From: Solirubrobacteraceae bacterium | GTDB taxonomy: Bacteria; Actinomycetota; Thermoleophilia; Solirubrobacterales; Solirubrobacteraceae | DNA length: 15,892 bases | Direction of reading: 5' to 3' | Assembly (NCBI GenBank): GCA_030149625.1 | Contig: JASLHP010000156.1 | Coordinates: 1-15,892, forward strand | In this document: positions 1 to 6,927 of the stretch, piece after piece | How the letters are laid out: the number at the start of each line of letters is the position of its first letter | Position numbering within the stretch: position 1 is the stretch's first letter | Notes under the pieces: generated by a model | Databases searched by the model: none | Told to the model about the DNA's origin: nothing | What the model saw: the letters and a program-made list of their open reading frames with translations, nothing else | Program-made: the position numbers and the translations under genes

Positions 1-24
1 GACGGCTGGGCCGACGGCGCTCAT
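1..24 (-). CDS. Possible start of an upstream gene (8 codons only)
   Basis: On the minus strand an ATG at 24-22 opens a frame that reads MSAVGPAV and leaves the window without a stop. It would be divergent from the SpoIID-domain gene. No clear Shine-Dalgarno sequence stands before it, so it may be chance. No function can be assigned from eight residues. The rest of 25-134 shows no gene or clear promoter. Confidence 0.2.
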
Positions 25-134
25 GCGGTCAACCTACCACCGCGCCGGCCTACCCAAACCGCGCCGACCCTGCGCAAAGCGACACGCTTCGTGCAGCGCT
101 CAGGCCCGGCGGCGCGCGCGACGACCGAGTGCGT

Positions 135-1247
135 ATGGAACACTCGGCCACCGGGCGCGACCGCGCGTTTGCGGCGGTGTTGGTGCGGGCGATGCCCACG
201 ATCGGCTCCGCCGCCGCGACCGTGCTCGCCACGGCCGCCCTGTTCGCCACGCCCGCGGCTGCATCGACGCTCGTGATCGAAGGCGCCGGCGACGGACACG
301 GCGTGGGCATGAGCCAGGACGGCGCGCTCGGCTACGCCGAGCACGGCTGGAGCGACGCGGCGATCCTCGCGCACTACTACACCGGCACCACGCTCGGCGC
401 GGCGCCGGCGAGCGCCGTCGTGAAGGTGCTCGAGGGCGAGAAGGTCGTCGCGGTGCCGCTGGAACGCTACGTGCGCGGCGTCGTCGCCGCGGAGATGCCC
501 TCCAGCTGGCCGCTCGCGGCGCTCGAGGCGCAGGCGATAGCCAGCCGGACATACGCTCTGACCGACGACCAGGGCGGGACGCGGTTCGACGTGTACGCGG
601 ACACGCGCTCGCAGGTCTATGAGAGCCCGCCCGCCCCGGCCGCGGAAACGGCGGCGATGAACGCTGCCGTGTCGGCGACGGCCGGGCAGATCGTGCTCTA
701 CCAGGGCAAGCCGGCGATCACCTACTACTTCGCGAGCTCCGGCGGCATGACCGAAGACAACGAGAACTCGTTCCTCGGCTCGACGCCGGAGCCGTGGCTG
801 CGCGCCGTGCCGGACGCGTATGAAACGAAGTCCTCGAGCTGGAAGCTGAGCATTGGCTTCGCCGCCGCGGCGGCGCGGCTGCACGGCTTCGTCAAGGGCG
901 CCTTCCGCGGCATCGAGGTGCTCGAGCGGGGCGCCTCGCCGCGAATCCTCGCCGCGGACGTACTCGGCTCGCGCGGCGACAGCCGCATCAGCGGACCGGA
1001 ACTGGCGGCGCGCCTCGGGCTGACGAGCACGTGGGCCTACTTCAACGTGAAGAGCGGCGCAAGCGTCAGGCGCGAGCCGGACACGAGCGGGCAGGCCCCG
1101 TTCGCGGCGCCGGCGCCGGAAAGCCCGCCGGCCGTGCCGAGCACGAGCCCGCAGGGCGGCGCGCCGGCACCCGCGCCGGCCGCCTCGACAGCGTCGGCCG
1201 CCTCGACAGCGTCGGCCGAGGCCACCGGCGGCGTGCAGGCCGGATAG
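135..1247 (+). CDS. Secreted SpoIID/LytB-domain protein
   Basis: This is probably an exported cell-wall protein of the SpoIID/LytB family, whose sporulation member SpoIID is a lytic transglycosylase acting on denuded glycan strands. The 370-residue product has a signal-peptide-like start: Arg at 8, 10 and 18, a hydrophobic run at about 24-39, and an Ala-rich cleavage region near PAAAS (40-44). The GHGVGMSQDGA motif (54-64) comes first, followed by the core LERYVRGVVAAEMP (109-122). Glu120 sits where the catalytic Glu of SpoIID lies. In Bacillus SpoIID the GHGVGMSQ motif is near the C-terminus. The reversed order is, as I recall, common in actinobacterial members. The last ~55 residues are a Pro/Ala/Ser tail with a tandem repeat. 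ATG 135 was chosen, but GTG 129 in the same frame and ATG 192 are possible and no start has a good Shine-Dalgarno site. Enzyme activity is inferred; a non-sporulating host would use it in general wall turnover. Confidence 0.85.
   Translation: MEHSATGRDRAFAAVLVRAMPTIGSAAATVLATAALFATPAAASTLVIEGAGDGHGVGMSQDGALGYAEHGWSDAAILAHYYTGTTLGAAPASAVVKVLEGEKVVAVPLERYVRGVVAAEMPSSWPLAALEAQAIASRTYALTDDQGGTRFDVYADTRSQVYESPPAPAAETAAMNAAVSATAGQIVLYQGKPAITYYFASSGGMTEDNENSFLGSTPEPWLRAVPDAYETKSSSWKLSIGFAAAAARLHGFVKGAFRGIEVLERGASPRILAADVLGSRGDSRISGPELAARLGLTSTWAYFNVKSGASVRREPDTSGQAPFAAPAPESPPAVPSTSPQGGAPAPAPAASTASAASTASAEATGGVQAG
1182..1217 (+). repeat. Two perfect 18-bp tandem copies
   Basis: The unit GCCTCGACAGCGTCGGCC occurs twice head to tail (1182-1199 and 1200-1217). 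It lies in the Ala/Pro/Ser-rich tail of the SpoIID-domain gene and adds the residues ASTASA twice. Eighteen is a multiple of three, so gain or loss of a copy keeps the frame. Confidence 0.9.
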
Positions 1248-1354
1248 CGCGAGGCCTCCGACGCGCGGGATGCGCGGGCCGTCAGGCGACGTCCGAGTGT
1301 GCGGCCAGGCATGGCTGCCAGGCACCCGTCGCGCCCGGCGCATACGCTGCGCCG

Positions 1355-2287
1355 GTGCCCGCCCCACTACTGATCGCGGACGTCCCGTGGCTGCTGTACA
1401 GGTCGTTCTTCGCCCTGCCCAAATCGATCGTCGGCGCCGACGGGCAGCCCGTGAACGCGCTGCTCGGCACCGTCAACGCGATCTTGACTTTTTACGATGC
1501 ACGCCTGCCGGCGTGCCCGCCGGATGGCGTCGTGGCGTGCATGGGCGCGGAGCAGGCCGACTACCGCGTGCGGCTCTACCCCCCGTATCACGCGCACCGC
1601 GATCCGATGCCACCGGAGCTGCGAGCGCAGTGGGAGAGGGCACCGGCGCTGCTCGCGAGCCTCGGCTGGACGTACGCGACGAGCGACGACCTCGAGGCCG
1701 ACGACGTGATGTTCTCGTTCGCGCGCGCCGAGGAGGAGCGCGGCGGGCGGGCGCTGCTCTTGACGGGCGACCGCGACCTGTACGGGGCCGTGACCGGACG
1801 GGTGGCCGTGGCGGAGCTGAAAAAAGGGGCCACCCACCCCACACACGGAGAGATCGGCCCCGAGCAGGTGCGCGAGCGCTACGGCGTCGAGCCCGCGCGG
1901 GTGCCCGACTTCATCGCGCTGCGCGGCGACCCCTCGGACGGCCTGCCGGGCGCCCCGGGGATCGGCGCGAAGACCGCCGCCGAGCTGCTGCGCGCGCACG
2001 GAACGCTCGAGGCGCTGCTGAGCGCCGCCGGAGCCGGCGCGAACGCCGAGGACGCCGACGCGGCCGCCGTCAGGGCGAGCACCGTCATGCGCCCCCGAGT
2101 CGCAGCGGCGCTGCGTGAGAATGCGGAGCTGCTGCGCGCGTTCAAGCAGATCGCGACGCTGCAGCGCATCGAGGTCGAGCCGCCGCCAGTTCGCTCGACG
2201 GACTTCGCCGCCGGGGCACTCGCCGCGCGGGAGCTCGGCATGAGACGGCTGGCTGAGCGGCTGCGGGAGATGGCCAGTGCGAGCTGA
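1355..2287 (+). CDS. 5'-3' exonuclease, Pol I N-terminal type
   Basis: This is a stand-alone 5'-3' exonuclease/flap-nuclease-like protein of 310 residues, matching the 5' nuclease domain of DNA polymerase I without the polymerase. In this family two metal ions bound by acidic residues cut flaps or 5' ends during primer removal and repair. Visible motifs are Asp9 in LLIADVPWLLYRSFFALP, the acidic cluster DDLEADDV (111-118, with Glu114, Asp116 and Asp117), TGDRDLYG (137-144, Asp139 and Asp141), and RGDPSDGLPGAPGIGAKTA (190-208), which carries Asp192 and Asp195 and leads into the helix-3-turn-helix DNA-binding segment. The open frame extends upstream into the preceding gene, but homology starts at MPAPLLIAD. 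GTG 1355 is therefore preferred, leaving 107 bp after the SpoIID-domain gene, although I see no strong Shine-Dalgarno site. It converges on the YchF group. The family assignment is strong; the cellular role is inferred. Confidence 0.92.
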   Translation: MPAPLLIADVPWLLYRSFFALPKSIVGADGQPVNALLGTVNAILTFYDARLPACPPDGVVACMGAEQADYRVRLYPPYHAHRDPMPPELRAQWERAPALLASLGWTYATSDDLEADDVMFSFARAEEERGGRALLLTGDRDLYGAVTGRVAVAELKKGATHPTHGEIGPEQVRERYGVEPARVPDFIALRGDPSDGLPGAPGIGAKTAAELLRAHGTLEALLSAAGAGANAEDADAAAVRASTVMRPRVAAALRENAELLRAFKQIATLQRIEVEPPPVRSTDFAAGALAARELGMRRLAERLREMASAS

Positions 2288-2474
2288 CACGGCCGCACTG
2301 CTTCGGCGAGCCGCGCCTGTCTCGGCATCTCGGGGACGTCTCCTGCGCCGAGGGCGGCGTAGGCGGAGCGAGGAACGGCGCCACATCGTCGGCGTATCGG
2401 CGCGCGCGCCCGCGCGCCTGTGCGAACCGCGCGTGCGCACCGCACAGCGAGGCGTACGCCGGATTGTCGAGCAT
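2288..2474 (-). pseudogene. Decayed 5' end of a GNAT-type acetyltransferase gene
   Basis: On the minus strand, ATG 2474-2472 is preceded by the Shine-Dalgarno-like GAGGAAG at 2477-2483. It opens a frame starting MLDNPAYASLCGAHARFAQ and continuing to RYADDVAPFLAP, near 2367. From memory this matches the N-terminus of actinobacterial GNAT acetyltransferases (pattern LDNPVW..LTGPHA...GRA.RYP.DVAPF). After this point the frame becomes Pro/Ser/Arg-rich and unlike the family. In another frame (about 2326-2365) AYAALGAGDVPEM resembles a later GNAT segment (LGPADVPEM). That suggests an internal deletion with a frameshift, followed by decay against the end of the exonuclease gene. The ATG is 49 bp downstream of the YchF stop, so it was probably once co-transcribed with ychF. 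The same frame stays open to 2142, antisense to the exonuclease, so a short intact gene cannot be excluded. The acetyl-CoA-binding core (Q/RxxGxG/A) is absent. Confidence 0.5.
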
Positions 2475-2523
2475 GGCTTCCTCGCTCGGCGGCATGCCTG
2501 CTCGCGGTACCACGCACACGATC

Positions 2524-3618
2524 TCAGGGCGTGAACTTCACGGTGATCACGTCTCCGTCGCTCATCGCGTAGTCGCGCCCCTCCAGCCGCAGCGTGCCGC
2601 GTTCGCGCGCGCCCGCATAGCCGCCCGCGTCCACCAGCTCCCGCCAGCCGATCACCTCCGCGCGCACGAAGCCCTTCTGGATGTCCGTGTGGATCTCGCC
2701 GGCGGCGTGCCACGCGGTCAGGCCGCGGCGCAGGTGCCACGACTGCGCGATCGTCGCCTCGCCGGCGGTGAAGAACGAGATCAGCTCGAGCAGCGCGAAT
2801 GCCTCGCGCACCACGCGCTGCAGACCGGACTCGCCGGGCGGGCCGGGCATCAATTCTTCTCTCATCGCGGCAGCGTCCTCGTCGTCGAGCTCGGCCAGCT
2901 CCGACTCGATGCGCGACGACACCGCCACCGCGCGCGCGCCCTGCGCGGCCGCGTGCTCGAGGACCGCCGCGGGCACAACCTCTGAGCCCTCGTCCACGTT
3001 CGCCACGAACAGCACCGGCTTGCTCGTCAGCGAGCCCAGTTCGCGCGCCGCGTTCGGCGCGTCATCGGGCACCGGCACCGTGCGCGCCGGGAGGCCGGCC
3101 TGCAGGGCCGCGATCACGTCGCGCAGCCACGCCTCCTCCGCGACGGCGACGCGATCGCTCCCGCGCGCCTGTTTGCCGACCCTCTCCACCCGGCGTTCGG
3201 CGGCCTCGAGGTCCGCCATCGCCAACTCCGTCTCAATCGTCTCTATGTCCGCCAGCGGGTCCACGCGCCCCTCCGGGTGGATCACGTTTTCGTCGCCATG
3301 CGCGCGCACGACGTGCACGATCGCGTGCGTCTCGCGGATGTTCGCCAGGAAGCGATTGCCGAGGCCCTCGCCTTTGTGCGCCCCCGCGACCAGACCCGCG
3401 ATGTCGTGGAAGTCGACCGTGTCCCACACGATCTCCGACGAGCCCAGCGTCTCGGCCACCTGTCGCAGCCGCTCGTCGCGCACCGGCACCACCGCCACGT
3501 TCGGCTCGATCGTCGTGAACGGGTAGTTCGCCGCCTCCGCGCCCGCTTTCGTCAGCGCGTTGAACAGCGACGACTTGCCCGCGTTGGGCATTCCCACGAT
3601 TCCTATGCGCGTGCTCAC
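2524..3618 (-). CDS. ychF: Ribosome-binding ATPase YchF (Obg family)
   Basis: YchF/EngD is a P-loop ATPase of the Obg GTPase group that binds ribosomes and is linked to translation and stress responses. The 364-residue product is almost exactly the usual length (363 in E. coli). It shows the P-loop GMPNAGKSS (9-17), the switch region DIAGLVAGAHKGEGLGNRFL (72-91), and NVDE (207-210). NVDE replaces the GTPase NKxD specificity motif, and this NxxE form marks the ATP-preferring YchF branch. The C-terminal TGS domain starts near ISFFTAGE (about 279). GTG 3618-3616 was chosen because it gives the expected N-terminus (STRIGIVGMPN) and lies 9 nt after GGGAAG (3628-3633). ATG 3627 and ATG 3663 are in frame but would add non-family residues. 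PAP2 ends 189 bp upstream on the same strand. No terminator is obvious after the stop, where the GNAT remnant follows. Confidence 0.97.
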   Translation of the reverse strand: MSTRIGIVGMPNAGKSSLFNALTKAGAEAANYPFTTIEPNVAVVPVRDERLRQVAETLGSSEIVWDTVDFHDIAGLVAGAHKGEGLGNRFLANIRETHAIVHVVRAHGDENVIHPEGRVDPLADIETIETELAMADLEAAERRVERVGKQARGSDRVAVAEEAWLRDVIAALQAGLPARTVPVPDDAPNAARELGSLTSKPVLFVANVDEGSEVVPAAVLEHAAAQGARAVAVSSRIESELAELDDEDAAAMREELMPGPPGESGLQRVVREAFALLELISFFTAGEATIAQSWHLRRGLTAWHAAGEIHTDIQKGFVRAEVIGWRELVDAGGYAGARERGTLRLEGRDYAMSDGDVITVKFTP

Positions 3619-3807
3619 CTGGCGCATCTTCCCAGGATCACGAGTTACGGCCGGCTCAGCCATCCCAAGCTCGGCGCGGCTTCGAGTGAGGATGAAGTCG
3701 TGGCCGTCGCGATCCGGGCTGCCGGCAAGCGCCTACCGAAAGCGATCCCGGACGCGCCGCGCAGACCAGGCAAGCCACGTGGCGTAGCGGCCTGAGGCTT
3801 CGGCTCC
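3619..3807 (-). other. Gap between PAP2 and YchF genes
   Basis: I see no gene here. The minus strand carries the possible upstream leader of ychF, including the GGGAAG site at 3628-3633. A 10-bp perfect palindrome GCCACGTGGC lies at 3774-3783, and a weak stem (TGAGG/CCTCA) overlaps the PAP2 stop at about 3793-3810. Neither is followed by a T-run, and no convincing -35/-10 pair is visible. Confidence 0.4.
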
Positions 3808-4326
3808 TCAACGAGCCACGAGCGTGCCCAGCGCCGCCCCCGCGACCACGTCAGACGGGTAGTGCACGCCGAGATACAGCCGCGACAGAGCGAGACCCGT
3901 GGCCAGCGCGTACAGCTTGCCGCCTGGCGGCCCCAGGCGGGAATACAGACGCGCCCCCGCGAACGACGTCGAGGCATGCGCGCTCGGGAAGCTGAGCGAC
4001 GTCGGCGTGCTCGTCAGCGCCGGCAGACCGGGCAGCTGCGGCCGGCGGCGACCCACGACCCGCTTGATCGCGGTGTTGAGCGCGTACGTTGCGGCTACGG
4101 TCGCCGTCGCCCGACGCCACTCGGCCTTTCGCTCGGCGTCGAGCGCGCCCCCCGCGACCCCGATCGCGAGCCAGATGCCCGCGTGCTCCCCCAGCCGTGA
4201 GAAGCGTGCCACCGCCCGCTCCGCGCCCGGCGTGTGCCCCCGCGTGCGCGCCAGCCGCACCAGCCGCTCGTCCACGTTCGACAACTGCTTGCGGAAGTTC
4301 AAGTATCTAGGGCGTTCGATAGGCAA
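3808..4326 (-). CDS. PAP2-type membrane phosphatase
   Basis: This is a PAP2/phosphatidic-acid-phosphatase superfamily protein, predicted membrane-bound, that probably hydrolyses a lipid or polyprenyl phosphate. The three catalytic motifs are in order: KRVVGRRRP (88-96, a full KX6RP), SFPSAHAS (112-119), and SRLYLGVHYPSD (148-159, a full SRX5HX3D). The middle motif has Ala116 where PSGH is usual, but the catalytic His117 is kept. Hydrophobic segments at about 50-61, 137-150 and 160-170 fit membrane helices. At 172 residues it is a short family member. The start is uncertain: TTG 4326 opens the longest frame, and later TTG or GTG codons near LSNVDERLVRLARTRGH (15-31), where family similarity seems to begin, are alternatives. 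It follows the FtsH operon on the same strand beyond two hairpins, so it may have its own promoter. The substrate cannot be read from sequence. Confidence 0.92.
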   Translation of the reverse strand: MPIERPRYLNFRKQLSNVDERLVRLARTRGHTPGAERAVARFSRLGEHAGIWLAIGVAGGALDAERKAEWRRATATVAATYALNTAIKRVVGRRRPQLPGLPALTSTPTSLSFPSAHASTSFAGARLYSRLGPPGGKLYALATGLALSRLYLGVHYPSDVVAGAALGTLVAR

Positions 4327-4342
4327 GGACGCAGGCAGCGTG

Positions 4343-4390
4343 GCGTGCTTCGCACGCGAGCGACCGAGGACGCCGCCTCGCGGGCGTCCT
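4343..4390 (-). terminator. Two GC-rich hairpins ending the ftsH operon
   Basis: On the minus strand the stop of the 73-residue protein gene sits at the edge of a perfect 8-bp stem, AGGACGCC/GGCGTCCT (4367-4374 with 4383-4390, loop of 8). A second perfect stem follows, GCGTGC-TTC-GCACGC (4343-4357, loop of 3). Neither has a clear T-tract, as is common in high-GC actinobacteria. Their tandem position between two same-strand genes suggests transcription termination or 3'-end protection. Function is inferred. Confidence 0.45.
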
Positions 4391-4610
4391 AACCGAAGCC
4401 GACGCGCGGCTCGTCGCTGTCCGAGCTGACGTAGACGACCTGGCCGAGATCCACGCGCACCGGCCCGTCGTCGCTCTCCAGCTCGTGCCAGCCGATGCCG
4501 CCGAGCGCCTTGTTGAGATCCTCCAACTGCTGCTCTGAGACGCGCAGCGCCAGCACCTGCCCACCCTGGAAGCCAAGCGTCACGCGGCGCGCGCCCGGGG
4601 AGGCCGCCAT
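4389..4610 (-). CDS. Conserved-looking small protein of unknown function (73 aa)
   Basis: I do not recognise a named family. The 73-residue acidic product alternates predicted strands with one helix: VTLGFQGGQVLALRVS (10-25), a helix EQQLEDLNKALGG (26-38), then WHELESDDGPVRVDLGQVVYV (41-61) and a DSDEPRVGFG tail (64-73). There is no signal peptide, membrane helix, cysteine or metal motif, so it is probably a small cytosolic domain. Similar small proteins seem to occur in other actinobacteria, but this is memory only. Its ATG (4610-4608) overlaps the epimerase stop as TGATG, so translation is almost certainly coupled to that gene. The codon pattern and coupling make it a real gene. A link to the epimerase or to FtsH is suggested only by position. 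Confidence 0.8.
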   Translation of the reverse strand: MAASPGARRVTLGFQGGQVLALRVSEQQLEDLNKALGGIGWHELESDDGPVRVDLGQVVYVSSDSDEPRVGFG

Positions 4611-5029
4611 CAGTGGGCCCCCGCGCCGCTCGCCGGCTGCACGATCTCGGTGAGCACTCCCGCCGTCGAGCGAGGATGCACGAAGGCCACGCGCGAGCCG
4701 CGGATGCCGCCGCGCGGCTGCTCGTCGATCAGGCGCATGCCGGCTTGCGTCAGCGCCACGAGCGTGGCGTCGATGTCGGTCACCTGGTAGGCCACGTGGT
4801 GCAGACCCGGACCCCTGCTCGCGAGGAACTTGCCCACGGGAGTGTCCGCTCCCAGCGGCGCCAGCAGCTCGACGTGGTTCTCGCCGACGTCCAGCAGCAC
4901 CGCCTCGACGCCCTGCTCCTCGACCACTTCGCGGTGCGCCACCCGCAGCTCGAAGCCGTCGCGGTACAGCTCGAGCGCGGGCTCCAGCTCCTCGACGGCG
5001 ACGCCGATGTGGTCGATGCGGCTGAACAC
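4610..5029 (-). CDS. mce: Methylmalonyl-CoA epimerase-like VOC protein
   Basis: This is a vicinal-oxygen-chelate (glyoxalase-fold) protein, best matched to methylmalonyl-CoA epimerase. That enzyme interconverts (2R)- and (2S)-methylmalonyl-CoA between propionyl-CoA carboxylase and methylmalonyl-CoA mutase. The 139-residue length suits the family. The start IDHIGVAVEE (5-14) carries metal-ligand candidate His7. Glu54 in ENHVELLAP, one of the paired His77/His78 in GLHHVAYQV, and Glu128 in GVLTEIVQP fill the other metal positions. RVAFVHPRSTAGVLTE (113-128) is close to the family hallmark HPKSTGGVL(I/T)E. The longer open frame upstream is antisense-like junk inside ftsH. GTG 5029 lies 10 bp after the ftsH stop, though TTG 5032 is possible and no Shine-Dalgarno site is clear. 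No mutase or carboxylase is in the window, so another VOC activity remains possible. Confidence 0.9.
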   Translation of the reverse strand: MFSRIDHIGVAVEELEPALELYRDGFELRVAHREVVEEQGVEAVLLDVGENHVELLAPLGADTPVGKFLASRGPGLHHVAYQVTDIDATLVALTQAGMRLIDEQPRGGIRGSRVAFVHPRSTAGVLTEIVQPASGAGAH

Positions 5030-5039
5030 CAACCGCAGT

Positions 5040-6827
5040 CTATAGCTGCCCGGGCTCGTTCCCGTCCGCGGACCCCGGAATGCGGATCGGCGCGGGCCCG
5101 GAGGGGGACCGATGCGCCGTCGCGGCCACCACGCGCAGCCCGACGCCCGGCGCGCGCTCCATGCGCGGCACTCCCGCCATGATCTTGTCGATCGCTTCGC
5201 GGTCGAGCACCTCGTGGTCGAGCAGCTCCTCGGCCAGCGCATCCAGCTGCGCACGGTGCGCGACGATCAACTTCTGCGCCGCCCTGCGCGCCTCCTCGAT
5301 CAGGTCCTGGCGCTCCTCGTCGCGCAGCCGCAGCGTGCGCTCGGACAGCTGCACGTCGCCATCCGGCGAGCGGCCCACACCGGCCGTACCCATCGCGTAG
5401 TCGTGCACCATCGAGTGCGAGATGTCCGCCACGCGCTTGAGGTCGTCCGAGGCGCCCGTCGTGATCGCGCCGAACACGATCTGCTCCGCGACGCGGCCGC
5501 CCAGCAGCACCGTCATGTAGTCGAGCAGCTCCTCGCGCGTCTTCAGGTAGCGATCCTCCGCGGGCAGGTTGAGCGTGTAGCCGAGCGCGCGGCCGCGCGG
5601 CACGATCGAGATCCGGTGCACGCGATCGACCGACGGCAGCAGCTCGCCGCACAGCGCGTGCCCCGCCTCGTGGAACGCGACCACCTTCTTCTCGTGCTTG
5701 TTCAGCACGCGCCTGGACTGCACGCCCGCGATCACGCGCTCGATCGCGGAGTCGAAGTCCCGCAGCGCGATCTTCTTCGCGCCGCGCCGCGTCGCGAAGA
5801 TCGCCGCCTCGTTGCAGATGTTCGCGAGGTCCGCTCCCGTCAGCCCGCTCGTCTGCTGCGCCACCGCTTCCAGGTCGAGGTTCTCCAGCGGCTTGTCGCG
5901 CGTGTGCACCTGCAGGATCCCCAGGCGGCCTTTGACGTCCGGCGGCACCACGAACACCTGCCGGTCGAAGCGTCCCGGACGCAGCAGCGCCGGGTCGAGC
6001 TTCTCGAGCAGGTTCGAGGCCGCGATCACGACGACCCGGCCGGCCGTGTCGAAGCCGTCCATCTCGACCAGCAGCTGATTGAGGGTCTGGTCCTTCTCGC
6101 CCGAGATGTCCATGCCACGCCGGCCGCCGACAGCGTCGAGCTCGTCGATGAAGATGATCGCCGGTTCGTGCTTGCGCGCGTTCGCGAACAGCCGGCGGAT
6201 GCGCGCCGCGCCGAGGCCCGCGAACATCTCCACGAACGACGCCGCCGACTGCGCGAAGAACTGCGCGCCCGACTCGTTCGCGACGGCCTTCGCGAGCAGC
6301 GTCTTGCCCGTGCCCGGCGGCCCGTGCAGCAAGATGCCCTTCGGCACCTTCGCCCCGAGCTCCTTGAACGACTTCGGGTCGCGCAGGAACTCCACGATCT
6401 CCTGCAGCTCTCCCTTCGCGTCGTCCACGCCCGCGATGTCCGCGAACGTCACCGACTGATCCGAGGCCGGCTTGATGCGCTGCGGCTTGACCCGCGGCAT
6501 CACCTTCAGCATCCGCCACATCATGAAAACCAGCGCGACGAAGAACACGATCGCGACGACCGGCTCCCAGTTGACCGCCTGGTTCTGCACTTCCTGCGCG
6601 AACGACACCGACGGCGCCGACACCGGCGCCACGTGCACGATCGCTTTGGAGGCGGCCGTCGCGTGCGCGCCGGTCGCCGCCGCGTGCGTCGCCGCGCCGT
6701 GCGGCGCCGTCGCTCCCGTGCCCTTCGCCGCGCCCACGCTCGCACCATGCGGCGAGGCGCTCGCGGAAGCGTGCTGCGCCGCGCCGTCCGGCGAGGACCT
6801 CGGCGCGGCGCTAGCCTGCGCGCTCAC
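5040..6827 (-). CDS. ftsH: FtsH-type membrane AAA metalloprotease, divergent
   Basis: FtsH is an ATP-dependent zinc protease that extracts and degrades membrane and unstable cytosolic proteins. This 595-residue product has one predicted membrane helix (about 88-106), then the AAA domain: Walker A GPPGTGKT (169-176), Walker B IIFIDE (224-229), and an SRH-like segment [10 protein letters not shown] (282-291). The M41 protease domain has HEAGH (386-390) and the third zinc ligand Asp462 in TTGASDDL (456-463). Oddities: residues 1-75 are an Ala/His/Ser-rich low-complexity stretch and there is no recognisable extracytoplasmic domain or second helix. The pore loop reads MFAGLGA where MFVGVGA is usual, and the loop between Walker B and QTLNQ is short. 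It is probably a paralogue rather than the main housekeeping FtsH. GTG 6827 is the first start after an in-frame stop at 6842-6840. It heads the operon with the epimerase and the small protein. Confidence 0.94.
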   Translation of the reverse strand: MSAQASAAPRSSPDGAAQHASASASPHGASVGAAKGTGATAPHGAATHAAATGAHATAASKAIVHVAPVSAPSVSFAQEVQNQAVNWEPVVAIVFFVALVFMMWRMLKVMPRVKPQRIKPASDQSVTFADIAGVDDAKGELQEIVEFLRDPKSFKELGAKVPKGILLHGPPGTGKTLLAKAVANESGAQFFAQSAASFVEMFAGLGAARIRRLFANARKHEPAIIFIDELDAVGGRRGMDISGEKDQTLNQLLVEMDGFDTAGRVVVIAASNLLEKLDPALLRPGRFDRQVFVVPPDVKGRLGILQVHTRDKPLENLDLEAVAQQTSGLTGADLANICNEAAIFATRRGAKKIALRDFDSAIERVIAGVQSRRVLNKHEKKVVAFHEAGHALCGELLPSVDRVHRISIVPRGRALGYTLNLPAEDRYLKTREELLDYMTVLLGGRVAEQIVFGAITTGASDDLKRVADISHSMVHDYAMGTAGVGRSPDGDVQLSERTLRLRDEERQDLIEEARRAAQKLIVAHRAQLDALAEELLDHEVLDREAIDKIMAGVPRMERAPGVGLRVVAATAHRSPSGPAPIRIPGSADGNEPGQL

Positions 6828-6871
6828 CCGAACACCCGTTCAGCAGTTGCACCATCCTTGGCATCGCCCCC

Positions 6872-6900
6872 ATTATGCGGACTTGTCAAGCCGTTGTCGA
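6872..6900 (-). promoter_or_regulatory. Probable sigma70-type promoter of ftsH
   Basis: On the minus strand TCGACA (6900-6895, one mismatch to TTGACA) is followed after exactly 17 bp by CATAAT (6877-6872, one mismatch to TATAAT). Transcription would start near 6865, giving a leader of about 38 nt before GTG 6827. A second TTGACA at 6889-6884 is better matched but has no well-spaced -10. The -35 box overlaps the hairpin arm that follows the M20 gene. Confidence 0.55.
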
Positions 6901-6923
6901 GGCGCCGCACGCGCGGCGCCTCG
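6898..6923 (-). terminator. Perfect 11-bp hairpin after the peptide-transport operon
   Basis: CGAGGCGCCGC (6898-6908) and its exact complement GCGGCGCCTCG (6913-6923) enclose a 4-nt loop. The stem begins about 5 nt downstream of the M20 peptidase stop on the minus strand. No T-run follows, but the stem is long and GC-rich. It most likely ends or protects the transporter mRNA and separates it from ftsH. Confidence 0.6.
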
Positions 6924-6927
6924 CGCG

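Noticed and set aside
1367..2740. A 457-codon minus-strand frame crossing the exonuclease, the gap and the ychF end
   Set aside because: Arg-rich shadow of two real genes. In the gap it shows none of the GNAT-like residues seen in the other two minus frames.
3774..3783. Palindrome GCCACGTGGC as an operator or terminator
   Set aside because: A 10-bp GC-rich palindrome without loop, T-run or nearby promoter is expected by chance in such DNA.
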